A DNA stretch of 64,000 bases. It comes from Carnobacterium gallinarum DSM 4847. GTDB lineage: Bacteria > Bacillota > Bacilli > Lactobacillales > Carnobacteriaceae. The notes beneath the pieces were generated by a model, which was not told the DNA's origin, made no database searches, and saw only the letters and a program-made list of their open reading frames with translations. The position numbers and the translations under genes are program-made. Position 1 is the stretch's first letter. Each line of letters opens with the position of its first letter. The stretch is from contig NZ_JQLU01000005.1 of NCBI RefSeq assembly GCF_000744375.1, forward strand, positions 1,922,001 through 1,986,000, given 5' to 3'. This document shows positions 50,953 to 62,195 of this stretch, in pieces.

Positions 50953-52533
50953 ATGTTAGTGGAAGTAAAAAATAGTAGAAAAGCAATTGGGGAAAAATTG
51001 TTATTTGATATCCCGAATTGGAGTATATATGCAGGTGAACGAATTGGCATTGTTGGTCGTAATGGTGAAGGAAAAACCACATTGTTAAATGTAATTGCTA
51101 AAAGAAGCGAAGCAGATAGTGGGGAAATTCAGTTAAACGGTTCGATAGGATTTATTGAACAATTGCCAGATCAACTAGATACGCAAACCTTAAGTGGTGG
51201 CGAAGCAACAAAACAACGAATTCAAGATGTTTTTCAAATGAATCCAGGGATCATATTTGCTGATGAACCTACTAGTCATTTGGATCGGGATGGGCGACGT
51301 TACTTAGAAAAAGCCTTTCGACAATTTCAAGGTGGGGCTTTGATTGTTTCCCATGATCGTGATTTTTTAAATCAAGTGTGTACTAAAATTGTCGAGCTTG
51401 AAGCAGGAAAGGTTGGTTTTTATCAAGGGAATTACGATGCTTACCAACAGCAAAAAAAGAATGAAATCCAAACTGCAGAAGCCGATTATCAGGCTTATGA
51501 AAAAGAAAAGAAACGGTTAGCTAAAGTAGCTGATGCAACTCATCGCCGCGCTGAAAAAGTGCGAAATGCTCCAAGAAGGATGGGAAACTCTGAGGCCCGT
51601 TTGCATAAAATGGGGAATCAACGAGCTAAAAAGAAATTAGGAGAAGCTGTTGAGAACATTGAAAGTCGTATGGAACATTTGGAAGTGAAAAAGAAACCTG
51701 TTCATTTGGCTCCGATTAAGATTAAAATGACAAAAGGTCAAGCAATTCATCAAGATATTGTTTTATCAGGAAGCAAAGTTTCTAAAAAATTCGATAAACG
51801 TATTTTGTTAAATGAAGCAGATTTTACGTTATACAATCATTCAAGAACGGCCTTAATTGGTGGCAATGGTGTTGGGAAAACAACCTTAATTCAATTGATT
51901 TTAGCTGATGAAGCTGGAATTCAATTAGCTAAGAATGTTCATTTTGGCTACTTTAGTCAGAAGTTGGATTCGTTAGATGATGAGGAAACATTAGTAGCAA
52001 ACGTGATGAAAGAAAGTGTTCATAATGAAGATTTTGTTCGGATGTTATTGGCCCGTTTGTTATTTAAAGGACAAGATGTTTTCAAAAAGGTCAAACAGAT
52101 TAGTGGTGGGGAACGAAATAAAATCTCGATGGCTAAGCTCTTAGTCAGTGGAGCGAATGTTCTAATTTTTGATGAACCGACTAATTATTTGGATATTGCA
52201 TCAATTGAAGCCATTGAAGAGGCGATGCTTTCTTATGAAGGAACGATTTTATTTGTTTCTCATGATCAGACTTTTGTGGAAACTGTTGCGACTCATCGTT
52301 GGGAGCTTAAAGAGCAGAAGGTAAAAATGAGTTTAGTAGAACCAGAACCATTAGAAATGGATGTGCAACTTCAGCAAGCTACTTCAACAGAAAAACAGCT
52401 ATTACCAGAAGAAAGAATGTTAATCGAAAATAAAATTTCAGGACTATTAGGGCGAATTTCAATGCCTCATAAAAAAGACAATGTAGAAAAACTGGAAGCC
52501 GAATATCAAGAGTTACTAAAACAATTAAAGTAA
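50953..52533 (+). CDS. ABC-F ATPase, antibiotic-resistance (Vga/VmlR/Lmo0919) type
   Basis: The 526-residue protein has two ABC ATPase domains and no membrane helix. Walker A motifs are GRNGEGKTT and GGNGVGKTT, signatures LSGGEATKQR and ISGGERNKISMAKL, and Walker B stretches end IIFADEPTSHLD and LIFDEPTNYLD. A basic interdomain linker (about 180-270; KRLAKVADATHRRAEKVRNA) is long, as in ribosome-protecting ABC-F proteins acting on lincosamides, streptogramin A and pleuromutilins. The true start is the ATG at 50953 after GAGGAGG. The leader with a tiny uORF and attenuator hairpins supports induction by ribosome stalling. Drug range is inferred. Confidence 0.82.
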   Translation: MLVEVKNSRKAIGEKLLFDIPNWSIYAGERIGIVGRNGEGKTTLLNVIAKRSEADSGEIQLNGSIGFIEQLPDQLDTQTLSGGEATKQRIQDVFQMNPGIIFADEPTSHLDRDGRRYLEKAFRQFQGGALIVSHDRDFLNQVCTKIVELEAGKVGFYQGNYDAYQQQKKNEIQTAEADYQAYEKEKKRLAKVADATHRRAEKVRNAPRRMGNSEARLHKMGNQRAKKKLGEAVENIESRMEHLEVKKKPVHLAPIKIKMTKGQAIHQDIVLSGSKVSKKFDKRILLNEADFTLYNHSRTALIGGNGVGKTTLIQLILADEAGIQLAKNVHFGYFSQKLDSLDDEETLVANVMKESVHNEDFVRMLLARLLFKGQDVFKKVKQISGGERNKISMAKLLVSGANVLIFDEPTNYLDIASIEAIEEAMLSYEGTILFVSHDQTFVETVATHRWELKEQKVKMSLVEPEPLEMDVQLQQATSTEKQLLPEERMLIENKISGLLGRISMPHKKDNVEKLEAEYQELLKQLK

Positions 52534-52546
52534 AATAGAGTTATTT

Positions 52547-52588
52547 AAAAAAGTCCTTCACATTTATTTTTGTGGAAGACTTTTTTTA
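52547..52588 (+). terminator. Terminator after the ABC-F gene
   Basis: An imperfect stem pairs AAAAAGTCCTTCACA with TGTGGAAGACTTTTT, with a T run at the end. Confidence 0.82.
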
Positions 52589-52699
52589 TAACGAGCTTAT
52601 AGTAAAATTCGAGAGTTGTGCTATTCACTATTATTTACTATGAAGAATACGGTTTAAACCAGTTTTTTTTAGTTTAGAAACAAGGTAGTTTTACTGTGG

Positions 52700-52730
52700 A
52701 AATAAACTAGTTATCTAAATAAACTAGTTA
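52700..52730. repeat. Two tandem copies of a 14-base sequence
   Basis: AAATAAACTAGTTA occurs at 52700-52713 and 52717-52730. It lies about 100 bases before the licT promoter in a 240-base gene-free stretch. Each copy holds the palindrome AACTAGTT, so it may be a regulator site. Confidence 0.6.
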
Positions 52731-52797
52731 GTTTTTAAATAATTATGATTTATTTAGTACCCTCAATAAGGAACTGTAACAATCTATTCAATTTTAA

Positions 52798-52811
52798 TGA
52801 AAGCGCAAATA
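52798..52811 (+). promoter_or_regulatory. Candidate cre (CcpA) site
   Basis: TGAAAGCGCAAATA differs at two positions from the CcpA consensus TGWNANCGNTNWCA. It lies 19 bases before the -35 of the licT promoter. Catabolite control would be expected for a bgl operon, but the match is imperfect. Confidence 0.35.
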
Positions 52812-52829
52812 AAATTATTAAGAGACCGG

Positions 52830-52858
52830 TTGCAAAATAATATTTTCCATGATATAGT
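52830..52858 (+). promoter_or_regulatory. Promoter of licT-bglP
   Basis: A -35 TTGCAA (52830-52835) and -10 TATAGT (52853-52858) with 17-base spacing. Transcription would start shortly before the RAT at 52876. Confidence 0.6.
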
Positions 52859-52875
52859 GAATTAGTAATTGACGA

Positions 52876-52977
52876 GGATTGTTACTGTATCAGCAGGCAA
52901 AACCTAAATTGATTCGAAATCACGATAACGTTTTTTTTATTACGTGGGTTTGGAATGAGTTTGGGTTTTCTTTTTTT
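52876..52977 (+). promoter_or_regulatory. LicT-type RAT antiterminator and overlapping terminator 1
   Basis: The ribonucleic antiterminator runs 52876-52904 (GGATTGTTACTG ... GCAGGCAAAACC), nearly the B. subtilis LicT target. Its 3' arm AAACC also pairs with GGTTTT near 52965, giving a terminator followed by 7 Ts. LicT binding prevents termination. Confidence 0.9.
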
Positions 52978-53000
52978 CAGATGAAATCAGAGGTGAAAAA

Positions 53001-53834
53001 ATGATAATTGAAAAAATACTGAATAACAATGTCGTTTTAACCTTGACTGAAAATCAAGAAGAAATGGTTGTTATGGGCCGAGGCTTAGCTTTTAGTAAAA
53101 AGGTTGGAGACGAGATTGATCCTGTTTATATTGAGAAAACTTTTGTCATGGAAGGAAAAGAAGTAACAGCTCAGTTAGCTGAATTATTTGTTGAAATTCC
53201 TCCAGAAGAAATTGAAGTAGCCAACGAAGTTATCAAGTTAGCACAAGATGAGATTGATACTAAGTTAAGTAACAATATTTATTTAACGTTAACGGATCAT
53301 ATTCATTTTGCAATTACGAGAACACGGGAAGGATTGGAAATCAAAAATCCTTTAATCTGGGAAATTCGTAAGTTTTATCAAAAAGAATATCAAATTGGGT
53401 TACAGGCAGTTGATATTATTCATAAAAAGTTAGGCGTCCAGTTAAGTAATGATGAGGCTGCGATTATTGCCTTGCATATTGTAAACGCTATTCAAGGTGA
53501 TTACGATATGAGCAATACCTATCAAATAACTAAAATTGTTCAAGATATTTTAAATATTGTTCGGTTACACTTCGGACTAGTTTACAATGAAAGTTCATTA
53601 AACTACACTCGATTTGTTACGCATCTACAATATTTTGCTCAACGAATGTTGAATGAAGAAATTCCTAATACTGGAGACGATTTTCTTTACGAGCAAGTCC
53701 AATTAAAGTACAAAAAAGCCTTTGAATGTTCGATTAAAATTAATGATTATTTAAAAAAAGCTCACTACAAAGAGCTATCAATTGATGAACAAGTATACTT
53801 AACAATACACATTCATCGCGTTGCTGAAAATTAA
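53001..53834 (+). CDS. licT: LicT/BglG-family transcriptional antiterminator
   Basis: The 277-residue protein has the RNA-binding CAT domain (1-55; ILNNNVVLTL, GRGLAFSKKVGDEI) and two PRD domains (about 65-170 and 175-277). Phosphorylatable His residues are visible in DHIHFAITR, ALHIVNA, TRFVTHLQYF and TIHIHRV. It binds the RATs at 52876 and 53853 and lets transcription pass when the sugar is present. It controls its own gene and bglP. The ATG follows AGAGGTG. Confidence 0.92.
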   Translation: MIIEKILNNNVVLTLTENQEEMVVMGRGLAFSKKVGDEIDPVYIEKTFVMEGKEVTAQLAELFVEIPPEEIEVANEVIKLAQDEIDTKLSNNIYLTLTDHIHFAITRTREGLEIKNPLIWEIRKFYQKEYQIGLQAVDIIHKKLGVQLSNDEAAIIALHIVNAIQGDYDMSNTYQITKIVQDILNIVRLHFGLVYNESSLNYTRFVTHLQYFAQRMLNEEIPNTGDDFLYEQVQLKYKKAFECSIKINDYLKKAHYKELSIDEQVYLTIHIHRVAEN

Positions 53835-53852
53835 ATAGAACTTATAAATGAT

Positions 53853-53946
53853 GGATTGTTACTGATGATGCAGGCAAAACCTAAATTAATAATAAAAGTA
53901 GGTCTTTTAGATGCTATTTTTATTATCAATTTAGGTTTTTTATTTT
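53853..53946 (+). promoter_or_regulatory. LicT-type RAT antiterminator and terminator 2, before bglP
   Basis: A second RAT runs 53853-53881 (GGATTGTTACTG ... GCAGGCAAAACC). Its 3' arm AAACCTAAATT pairs with AATTTAGGTTT near 53926-53937, followed by Ts. It adds a second control point between licT and bglP. Confidence 0.9.
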
Positions 53947-53998
53947 AAATGAGTGTCAAGCAAGCTACTTGATTTGGCTGCAGCATTAAAAAAATTAG

Positions 53999-55921
<1,923 letters not shown>

Positions 55922-55952
55922 CCTTTAAACAAGTAAGATAAATGTAACAAGG

Positions 55953-55985
55953 AAAATCACTTGCCTTTGGGTAAGTGATTTTTCT
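55953..55985 (+). terminator. Terminator after bglP
   Basis: A 10-bp stem AAAATCACTT/AAGTGATTTT with a small loop and Ts behind. Confidence 0.75.
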
Positions 55986-56009
55986 TAATTGAGGGAGGAA
56001 TCAATTAAA

Positions 56010-56699
56010 ATGAGTAAAGTAGAGACACTACCAACAACGATTTATTTAGCAAGACATGGACAAACTTGGTTTAATAAGATGGAGCGGGTTCAAGGTTGGA
56101 GCGATACGCCGTTAACTCCAGAAGGTGTAGCTGGTGTTGAAAAATTAGGACGCGGCTTAAAAGAGTATGAATTTGTTATCGCTTATTCTAGTGATGCAGG
56201 TCGTGCAAGGGAAACTGCTCAAATTGTCTTAGCTCATAATCAACATAGCACAGACTTAGTGCTACAAGAATCTAAAGAAATTCGAGAAGCTTGTTTTGGC
56301 ATTTTTGAAGGAGATACGAATGAACGGATGTGGCAACATATGGCTGAATCATTAGGTCATGACACCATTGAGGCAATGATGACAGCAACAACACCAGAAA
56401 GTATCCAAGCGGGAATGAAAGCTATTGTGAATGCGGATACGTTAGGGATTGCTGAAGATTTTCTAACTGTTCAAAAACGTGTAACGAAAGCTTTAATCCA
56501 AATAGCCAAAGAAGTGCAACTTTTGGGTGGAGGCAATATTTTGATTGTTAGCCATGGGATGACTATTGCGGCGTTGCTATCTGGTTTAGTTGAAGGACTG
56601 ATAAAAACGGATATTCAAAATGCTACAATTACGAAATTAACCTATCAAGCTGGAGCATTATCCGTTGAAAAAGTCGGATCAACAGATTATTGGGTCTAA
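56010..56699 (+). CDS. Histidine phosphatase family protein (phosphoglycerate-mutase-like)
   Basis: The 229-residue protein has the RHG motif LARHGQTWFNKM, followed by VQGWSDTPLTPEG, the SSDAGRARETAQ helix, and the second catalytic His in VSHGMTIAALLSGL. It is a broad phosphatase of small phosphoesters. I chose the ATG at 56010 behind GGGAGG; the TTG at 55989 would place that site inside the gene. Position after bglP suggests a loose link at best. Confidence 0.85.
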   Translation: MSKVETLPTTIYLARHGQTWFNKMERVQGWSDTPLTPEGVAGVEKLGRGLKEYEFVIAYSSDAGRARETAQIVLAHNQHSTDLVLQESKEIREACFGIFEGDTNERMWQHMAESLGHDTIEAMMTATTPESIQAGMKAIVNADTLGIAEDFLTVQKRVTKALIQIAKEVQLLGGGNILIVSHGMTIAALLSGLVEGLIKTDIQNATITKLTYQAGALSVEKVGSTDYWV

Positions 56700-56761
56700 T
56701 AAAAGGGAGGCAAAGGTGGCTAGTGTAACTTTTGTCTTTTTTATTTGCAAATGACTTGAGC

Positions 56762-56791
56762 TTGACGTAACGTATAGGTGTAAACTAGTTT
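56762..56791 (+). promoter_or_regulatory. Candidate promoter and MerR operator
   Basis: TTGACG (56762-56767) and TAGTTT (56786-56791) have an 18-base spacer containing a partly symmetrical GTAACGTATAGGTGTA. Long spacers holding the operator are typical of MerR-controlled promoters, so this gene may regulate itself. Confidence 0.4.
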
Positions 56792-56810
56792 TTGTCAGGA
56801 GGTGTTGAAG

Positions 56811-57569
56811 TTGGAATATACGGTAAAAAAATTAAGTGAGCTTGCAGGAATAAGTGGGAGGACGCTCCGATTTTATGATCAAATCAACTTATTAAAACCT
56901 AAACGTATTAATTCATCAGGTTATCGAATTTATGGAGGCAATGAGGTTGATCGTTTGCAGCAGATCTTGTTTTATCGCAGTTTAGGGCTACCATTAGAAG
57001 AAATTAAACAAATTTTAGATGCTCCTGATTTTGATAATGAAGTAGCTTTAATGGAACATTACCAACAACTTTTAAAGGAACAACAGCAACTGAATCAATT
57101 AATTGCAACCGTTGAAAAAACCTTGCAAGCGAAAAGAGGACTGAGTAAGATGAAGGATCAAGAAAAATTTGAAGGCTTTAAGAAAGAATTAATAGAAAAA
57201 AACGAAGTCCAATATGGTGCAGAAATTCGTGAAAAATATGGGATGCAAGCGGTGAAAGCGTCAAATCAAAAAATGGCTGGAATGAGTCAAGAACGCTACC
57301 AAGCTTTTGAGCAATTAGGTGATGACTTAATTGATGAATTACGTGAAGCAATGAAAACAGGTGATCCAGGAAGTGAAGTAGGTCAAAAAGTAGCAGAGAT
57401 GCATCGTGACTGGTTAGGTTATACTTGGGGAAGTTATTCCAAAGAAGCACATCGTGGTTTGGCAGAAATGTATGTAGCTGATCCGCGTTTTACTGCGTAT
57501 TATGATGAACGTGCAGGCTTAAAGGCGGCTGAATTTTTACGAGATGCGATTATAGAATATACAAACTAG
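56811..57569 (+). CDS. MerR-family regulator with TipAS antibiotic-recognition domain
   Basis: The 252-residue protein has a MerR DNA-binding domain (1-70; YTVKKLSELAGISGRTLRFY, SSGYRIYGGNEVDRLQ), a coiled-coil (75-110), and a TipAS-like helical domain (about 130-250; WLGYTWGSYSKEAHRGLAEM, DPRFTAYYDE). TipAS domains bind thiopeptides and other drugs; relatives such as Mta activate exporters. I chose the TTG at 56811, six bases behind AGGAGGTG, over the GTG at 56802 within that site. The convergent ABC exporter genes downstream are possible targets; that is inference. Confidence 0.82.
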   Translation: MEYTVKKLSELAGISGRTLRFYDQINLLKPKRINSSGYRIYGGNEVDRLQQILFYRSLGLPLEEIKQILDAPDFDNEVALMEHYQQLLKEQQQLNQLIATVEKTLQAKRGLSKMKDQEKFEGFKKELIEKNEVQYGAEIREKYGMQAVKASNQKMAGMSQERYQAFEQLGDDLIDELREAMKTGDPGSEVGQKVAEMHRDWLGYTWGSYSKEAHRGLAEMYVADPRFTAYYDERAGLKAAEFLRDAIIEYTN

Positions 57570-57582
57570 TCAAAATGTAAAG

Positions 57583-57615
57583 CCCCCTCAAAATGTTTGC
57601 TTGGGGGGATTTTCT
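57583..57615 (+). terminator. Terminator after the MerR gene
   Basis: CCCCC and GGGGG arms with adjacent AA/TT pairs form a GC-rich stem, and ATTTTC follows. Confidence 0.7.
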
Positions 57616-57656
57616 TCATTGCAATTATTATAGGTCAATTAAGACAAAATAAAGCA

Positions 57657-57701
57657 TAAAAATACCACTAAATCTAAAACCATGATTTAGTGGTATTTTT
57701 G
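57657..57701 (-). terminator. Terminator of the ABC exporter operon
   Basis: A perfect 17-bp stem (AAAAATACCACTAAATC with GATTTAGTGGTATTTTT) around a 9-base loop, directly behind the last stop codon on the minus strand. It could act in both directions. Confidence 0.85.
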
Positions 57702-57703
57702 AA

Positions 57704-59455
57704 TTATTCAAATTGTGCAGCATATAAACGATGGTAGTAACCATCAATTTTTAAGAGCTCTTCATGTGTACCTGTTTCAACAATATTACCTTTATCCATA
57801 ACCAGAATAATATCGGCTTCTCGAATAGTTGAAAGACGATGGGCAATCACAAAACTAGTCCGACCTTGCATCATTCGCAGGAAGGCCGTTTGAATTTGCA
57901 TTTCTGTTAAGGTATCTACAGAACTAGTCGCTTCGTCTAAGATTAACATCGGTGGATTTGCGAGCATTGCGCGAGCGATAGTTAATAATTGTCGTTGTCC
58001 TGACGAAACAGAAACACCACCATTTCCGATGATTGTATCATATCCATGAGGCATCTTGACAATAAAAGAATGAGCTAAAGCAGCTTTAGCCGCAATAATA
58101 ATATCTTCTTCCGTAGCGGCTGGATTTCCATAAGCGATATTCTCTTTAATAGTGCCTGAGAACAGCCATGTATCCTGCAAAACCATGCCAAATGAACGGC
58201 GCAAACTATCTCTGGTGTATTCTTTAATGTCTACACCATCGACTTCAATTGATCCACTGTCTAACTCATAAAATCGCATTAATAGATTGACTAAAGTTGA
58301 TTTTCCAGCACCAGTTTGTCCAACAATGGCAACTGTTTCACCTGCATCAACACTTAAGTTTAAGTCTTGAATGAGAGGACGGTCTTTTTGATAGCTAAAG
58401 TGAACATGTTTGAAATCAATTCGACCTGCTGCATGTTCTAAAGACAAGGCAGTTGCTGGATCTGGAATTTCAGGTGTAGCATCTAAAATTTCAAAAACAC
58501 GACGTAATCCAGCCGCGGCTGTTTGAATTTGCGTGGTAATACCTGAAAGTTCAATAAAGGGTTTTGAAAATTGAGCCGAATAAATGACAAAACTTGAAAC
58601 AATCCCAACAGTAATCGTCCCATTACCTGTTACAACTAAAATTCCTCCAATTGTCCCAATCAGTAAATAAGAAAGATGATCGACAAAACGAGCTGAAGGA
58701 TTGGTAATCGATGAGGTAAATTGAGCCTTTTGTCCCCAAAAATAAAGTCGACTATTAATTTCTTTAAAACTATCTTCTACTTGTTCTTCATGAGTAAAGG
58801 CTTTAACAACTTTCTGATTGGTTACCATTTCTGATACATAACCAGAGATTTCACCAACGATTTGCTGTTGTTTGGTAAAGTTTTTTTGTGATAAACGAGC
58901 AACAATCCAAGCGATAATAAAAACCAAAGGTGTTGTAAATAATACAATCAGCGTTAAAAGTGGACTAAGATAGAGCATAAATCCTAACGAAACAAAGACA
59001 ATAATCACACCAGAAAATAAGTTGTTTAAGGTAATACTAACAGCATCAGAAATACTATCTAGATCATTAGTGAAACGACTAATAATATTGCCGTGAGGAG
59101 TGTTATCAAAAAAACTTAAAGGCAACTGATTAATTCGATCAAATGTTGCAATTCGTAAATCTTTAACAGCATTAAAGGATACTTTATTTGAAAAATAACT
59201 AATTAACCACTGAGTCACGATTGCTAATAGATAAGTAAGAGCTAGGAGTTGAATAATATGGAAAAGCTGTGAAAATTCCACTTGACCTTTTCCAATAATC
59301 GCATCAATTCCTTTACCAGTATAAAAAGTAGCCGCAATAGTAGCTGTACCGCCAATGACTCCACAGAGTAAAGCAGCAAAAATCGAACTCCGATAATGAG
59401 TCATATATGGCAAAAGACGTTTAAGGTCGGTTAGTTGAAACTTCTTTTTATTCAT
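57704..59455 (-). CDS. Multidrug ABC exporter half-transporter, canonical ATPase subunit
   Basis: The 583-residue half-transporter has six membrane helices (1-320) and an ABC domain (345-583). The motifs are Walker A GQTGAGKSTL, signature VSSGQRQL, Walker B LILDEATSSVD with catalytic Glu, and the H-loop IAHRLST. With the upstream gene it forms a heterodimeric type IV exporter like YfiBC or EfrAB. I chose the ATG at 59455 behind GGAGGTG; it overlaps the partner's stop by 8 bases. The substrate is unknown, and multidrug export is the family's usual role. Confidence 0.86.
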   Translation of the reverse strand: MNKKKFQLTDLKRLLPYMTHYRSSIFAALLCGVIGGTATIAATFYTGKGIDAIIGKGQVEFSQLFHIIQLLALTYLLAIVTQWLISYFSNKVSFNAVKDLRIATFDRINQLPLSFFDNTPHGNIISRFTNDLDSISDAVSITLNNLFSGVIIVFVSLGFMLYLSPLLTLIVLFTTPLVFIIAWIVARLSQKNFTKQQQIVGEISGYVSEMVTNQKVVKAFTHEEQVEDSFKEINSRLYFWGQKAQFTSSITNPSARFVDHLSYLLIGTIGGILVVTGNGTITVGIVSSFVIYSAQFSKPFIELSGITTQIQTAAAGLRRVFEILDATPEIPDPATALSLEHAAGRIDFKHVHFSYQKDRPLIQDLNLSVDAGETVAIVGQTGAGKSTLVNLLMRFYELDSGSIEVDGVDIKEYTRDSLRRSFGMVLQDTWLFSGTIKENIAYGNPAATEEDIIIAAKAALAHSFIVKMPHGYDTIIGNGGVSVSSGQRQLLTIARAMLANPPMLILDEATSSVDTLTEMQIQTAFLRMMQGRTSFVIAHRLSTIREADIILVMDKGNIVETGTHEELLKIDGYYHRLYAAQFE

Positions 59456-61202
59456 TTTTAGCACCTCCATCGTGTTCAGAATCTGTATCGCTTTGAGATT
59501 CATAAATCTGGCGATACATATCGCAAGAGACTAATAGGTCTGAATGAGTTCCTTTTCCTGCTAATTTTCCATCATTTAAAACAAGAATTTCGTCAGCAGC
59601 TTGAATTGAACTAATTCTTTGAGAGACGATCACAACGGTAGTGTTCTTTAAACGACTTGCTAAAGCACGACGTAAATTGAGATCCGTTTGGTAATCCAAT
59701 GCACTTAAGGAATCATCCATAATTAAAATAGCTGGCTGTGCTACCAAGGCGCGAGCGATAGTTAAACGTTGACGTTGACCTCCAGAAAAGTTTTTTCCAC
59801 CTTCATGAACTTGAGAGTGAATACCGTCTTTTAGGCCGTTAACAAATTCAGCACTTTGAGCAATTTCTAAAGCCATTTGCAAATCTGCATCTGTTGCATC
59901 TGGCTTGCCCCAACGAAGATTTTCAGCAATAGACCCAGTAAATAAACTGCTACTTTGGGGAACATAACCGATTTGTTGACGTAAACTCGCTAAATCAAAT
60001 TCTTTTACATCCGTTCCATAAATCGAAACAGTGCCAACGGTAGCATCATAAAAACGGGGAATCAAGTTAATTAAGCTACTTTTTCCACTACCAGTTGGTC
60101 CCGTAATTCCTATTATTTTTCCTGGATTTAAAGTGAAATTAATTTTTTCTAAAGAATTTGCACCAGCTTCGGCGTATTTAAAATCAACATTGGTAAATTG
60201 AATAGCTGGTTGAGAGCTTGTTAATGCAAATGAACGTGAATTTTCTAGATTGACAATGGCTACTTCAGTATCAAAAATTTCATTAATACGAGCTGCCGAA
60301 GCAGTTGCTTTAGTAAAAATTACTACTAAGTTGGCGACAATAATTAGGGCTAGTAACATCTGCATAACATAATTAATTAATGCTAGGACTTCTCCTTGTT
60401 GCATGCTACCCGTGTTTACTTGAAATCCACCAACATATAGAATAATCATAATGCCTCCATTCATAATGAATGAAGTTGCGGGAGTCATTAAAGCCGATAA
60501 ATTCGCAACACGAATGTAAGATTTTGCTAAGTCATCGCTAACTTCTTCCGCGCGTTCTTTCTCCTTATTTCCACGAGCAAAGGCCCGAATAACTCGCACA
60601 CCGCTTAGATTTTCTCCCACAACTTGGGTCAAACGATCTACTTTCTTTTGAACGGTTTTATAAAGAGGAATGGTTTTAGTCATAATAAAGTAAAGAATCA
60701 CACAAAATAAAGGCAAAAGTATCGCAAAAACTAAAGCAAGTTTTGGACTTACATAGATTGCCATAATGACAGAACCAATACTTAAGAAGGGCGCTCGAAT
60801 GACTAGGCGAATCAGCATTGCTAAGGCAAGCTGCATTTGATTAATATCGTTAGTTGCTCGAGTAATCAAGGTGGATGTCCCAAATTGGTCAATTTCTTTA
60901 TGTGAAAATGAATTAATTTTCTTCATTAACTCATTCCGAAGCTCTGTTCCAAATCCCTGAGAGGCAATCGAAGCTGAATATTGGCAAATAAAAACAGACA
61001 TCAGCCCGATAATGGACATGACCAACATTAAACCTCCCATTTTATAAATATATGCAGTATCTCCTTTGTTGATTCCTTGATCAATTAATTTGGCCATTAA
61101 TAATGGTAGAAACAATTCAAAAACAGCTTCGATAAATTTGAAAAAGGGACCAATAATCATCTGCAATCGGTATTTTTTGGCATAACGTAATAAAGCAATC
61201 AA
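59448..61202 (-). CDS. Multidrug ABC exporter half-transporter, degenerate ATPase subunit
   Basis: The 584-residue half-transporter has six membrane helices and an ABC domain with Walker A GPTGSGKSSL and signature FSGGQRQRL. Walker B ends LIMDDSLSALD: Asp replaces the catalytic Glu, and the switch is VSQRISS with Gln in place of His. Such changes mark the inactive ATP site of heterodimeric exporters. It starts with TTG at 61202 behind AAAGGAG and is followed by the canonical partner. Both are convergent with the MerR-TipAS gene. Confidence 0.86.
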   Translation of the reverse strand: MIALLRYAKKYRLQMIIGPFFKFIEAVFELFLPLLMAKLIDQGINKGDTAYIYKMGGLMLVMSIIGLMSVFICQYSASIASQGFGTELRNELMKKINSFSHKEIDQFGTSTLITRATNDINQMQLALAMLIRLVIRAPFLSIGSVIMAIYVSPKLALVFAILLPLFCVILYFIMTKTIPLYKTVQKKVDRLTQVVGENLSGVRVIRAFARGNKEKERAEEVSDDLAKSYIRVANLSALMTPATSFIMNGGIMIILYVGGFQVNTGSMQQGEVLALINYVMQMLLALIIVANLVVIFTKATASAARINEIFDTEVAIVNLENSRSFALTSSQPAIQFTNVDFKYAEAGANSLEKINFTLNPGKIIGITGPTGSGKSSLINLIPRFYDATVGTVSIYGTDVKEFDLASLRQQIGYVPQSSSLFTGSIAENLRWGKPDATDADLQMALEIAQSAEFVNGLKDGIHSQVHEGGKNFSGGQRQRLTIARALVAQPAILIMDDSLSALDYQTDLNLRRALASRLKNTTVVIVSQRISSIQAADEILVLNDGKLAGKGTHSDLLVSCDMYRQIYESQSDTDSEHDGGAKNE

Positions 61203-61400
61203 TTGAAAACTCCTTTCTATTGGTAAAAAGATAATTGTAGCGAATATAAGTATCGTTCTGTTTAGAACTTTTCTAAGTTATTATAGCATAACCCTAAATA
61301 ATTTTTCTTTTTCCAAACTAAAATTGAAACGGTTATAGCTTGCTAAAAAATGCACAAGTCAGTATGATAAATATAATAAAACATAAAGGTGGTTAACTGA

Positions 61401-62195
61401 ATGGATCAATCATTTGAACGGATTTTGCTCTTATTTTTTACTTATGCAGTTATCGGATGGCTATGGGAAACGGTTTATTGTTCCATAAAAGCTAAGAAAT
61501 TTGTCTATCGAGGCTTTCTAGTGGGACCTTATTGTCCAATCTATGGTTTTGGGGTTCTAGCAGTTCTTTATTTTATCGAACCTTATCAAAATAATCTTTT
61601 ATTTCTTTATGTATTTTCAGCGGTAACGGTAACGATTTTAGAATATATAACTAGCTATGTATTGGAAAAATTATTCCATACAACTTGGTGGGACTATAAA
61701 GATGTGCCGCTAAATCTAAATGGGCGTATCGCATTGCCAGTCTCTTTATTTTGGGGCATTGGCTGTGTCTTTATTGTCAAGGTGATTCAACCGCTAGTTA
61801 GTCAAATGGTAGATGATTTAATCAGTCATTTTGGCTTAGTGTTGCCTCTTTTAATTATAGTGATTATGTTAGCTGATCTTTGTTATTCAGTTGTATCAAT
61901 GGCAGGTTTCCGACAAAAGCTTACTAGTTTAGCTGAGGAAGTTGAGGAACGACGAACAGAAGCACTTGATAAAATGACAGAAACACGAGAATTAGTCGGA
62001 CATGAGCTAGAGCAATTTAAAGCAAATAGAGAGAACTGGCTAAATCAAGTGAAACAAAGTACAGAATTAAAAGCTCATTTTGATAAGTTGAATTTTAATC
62101 AAAAACGGATGTTGCGTTCTTTTTCTAATTTGAATGTCCCAAGTATAAAAAACTTTAAAGATCTAAAAGAAGTACAAAAAAAGGTGAAACGTTAA
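61401..62195 (+). CDS. Putative ABC-transporter type IV / CmpB-like membrane protein
   Basis: The 264-residue protein has about five membrane helices (8-24, 40-60, 66-85, 107-128, 140-165), with FTYAVIGWLWETVYCSIKA and FVYRGFLVGPYCPIYGFG typical of family PF06541, named CmpB. A long charged coiled-coil tail covers 170-264 (EEVEERRTEALDKMTETREL). In spite of the family name no ATPase is near, and the function is unknown. The ATG follows AAAGGTGG. It is a single gene. Confidence 0.72.
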   Translation: MDQSFERILLLFFTYAVIGWLWETVYCSIKAKKFVYRGFLVGPYCPIYGFGVLAVLYFIEPYQNNLLFLYVFSAVTVTILEYITSYVLEKLFHTTWWDYKDVPLNLNGRIALPVSLFWGIGCVFIVKVIQPLVSQMVDDLISHFGLVLPLLIIVIMLADLCYSVVSMAGFRQKLTSLAEEVEERRTEALDKMTETRELVGHELEQFKANRENWLNQVKQSTELKAHFDKLNFNQKRMLRSFSNLNVPSIKNFKDLKEVQKKVKR

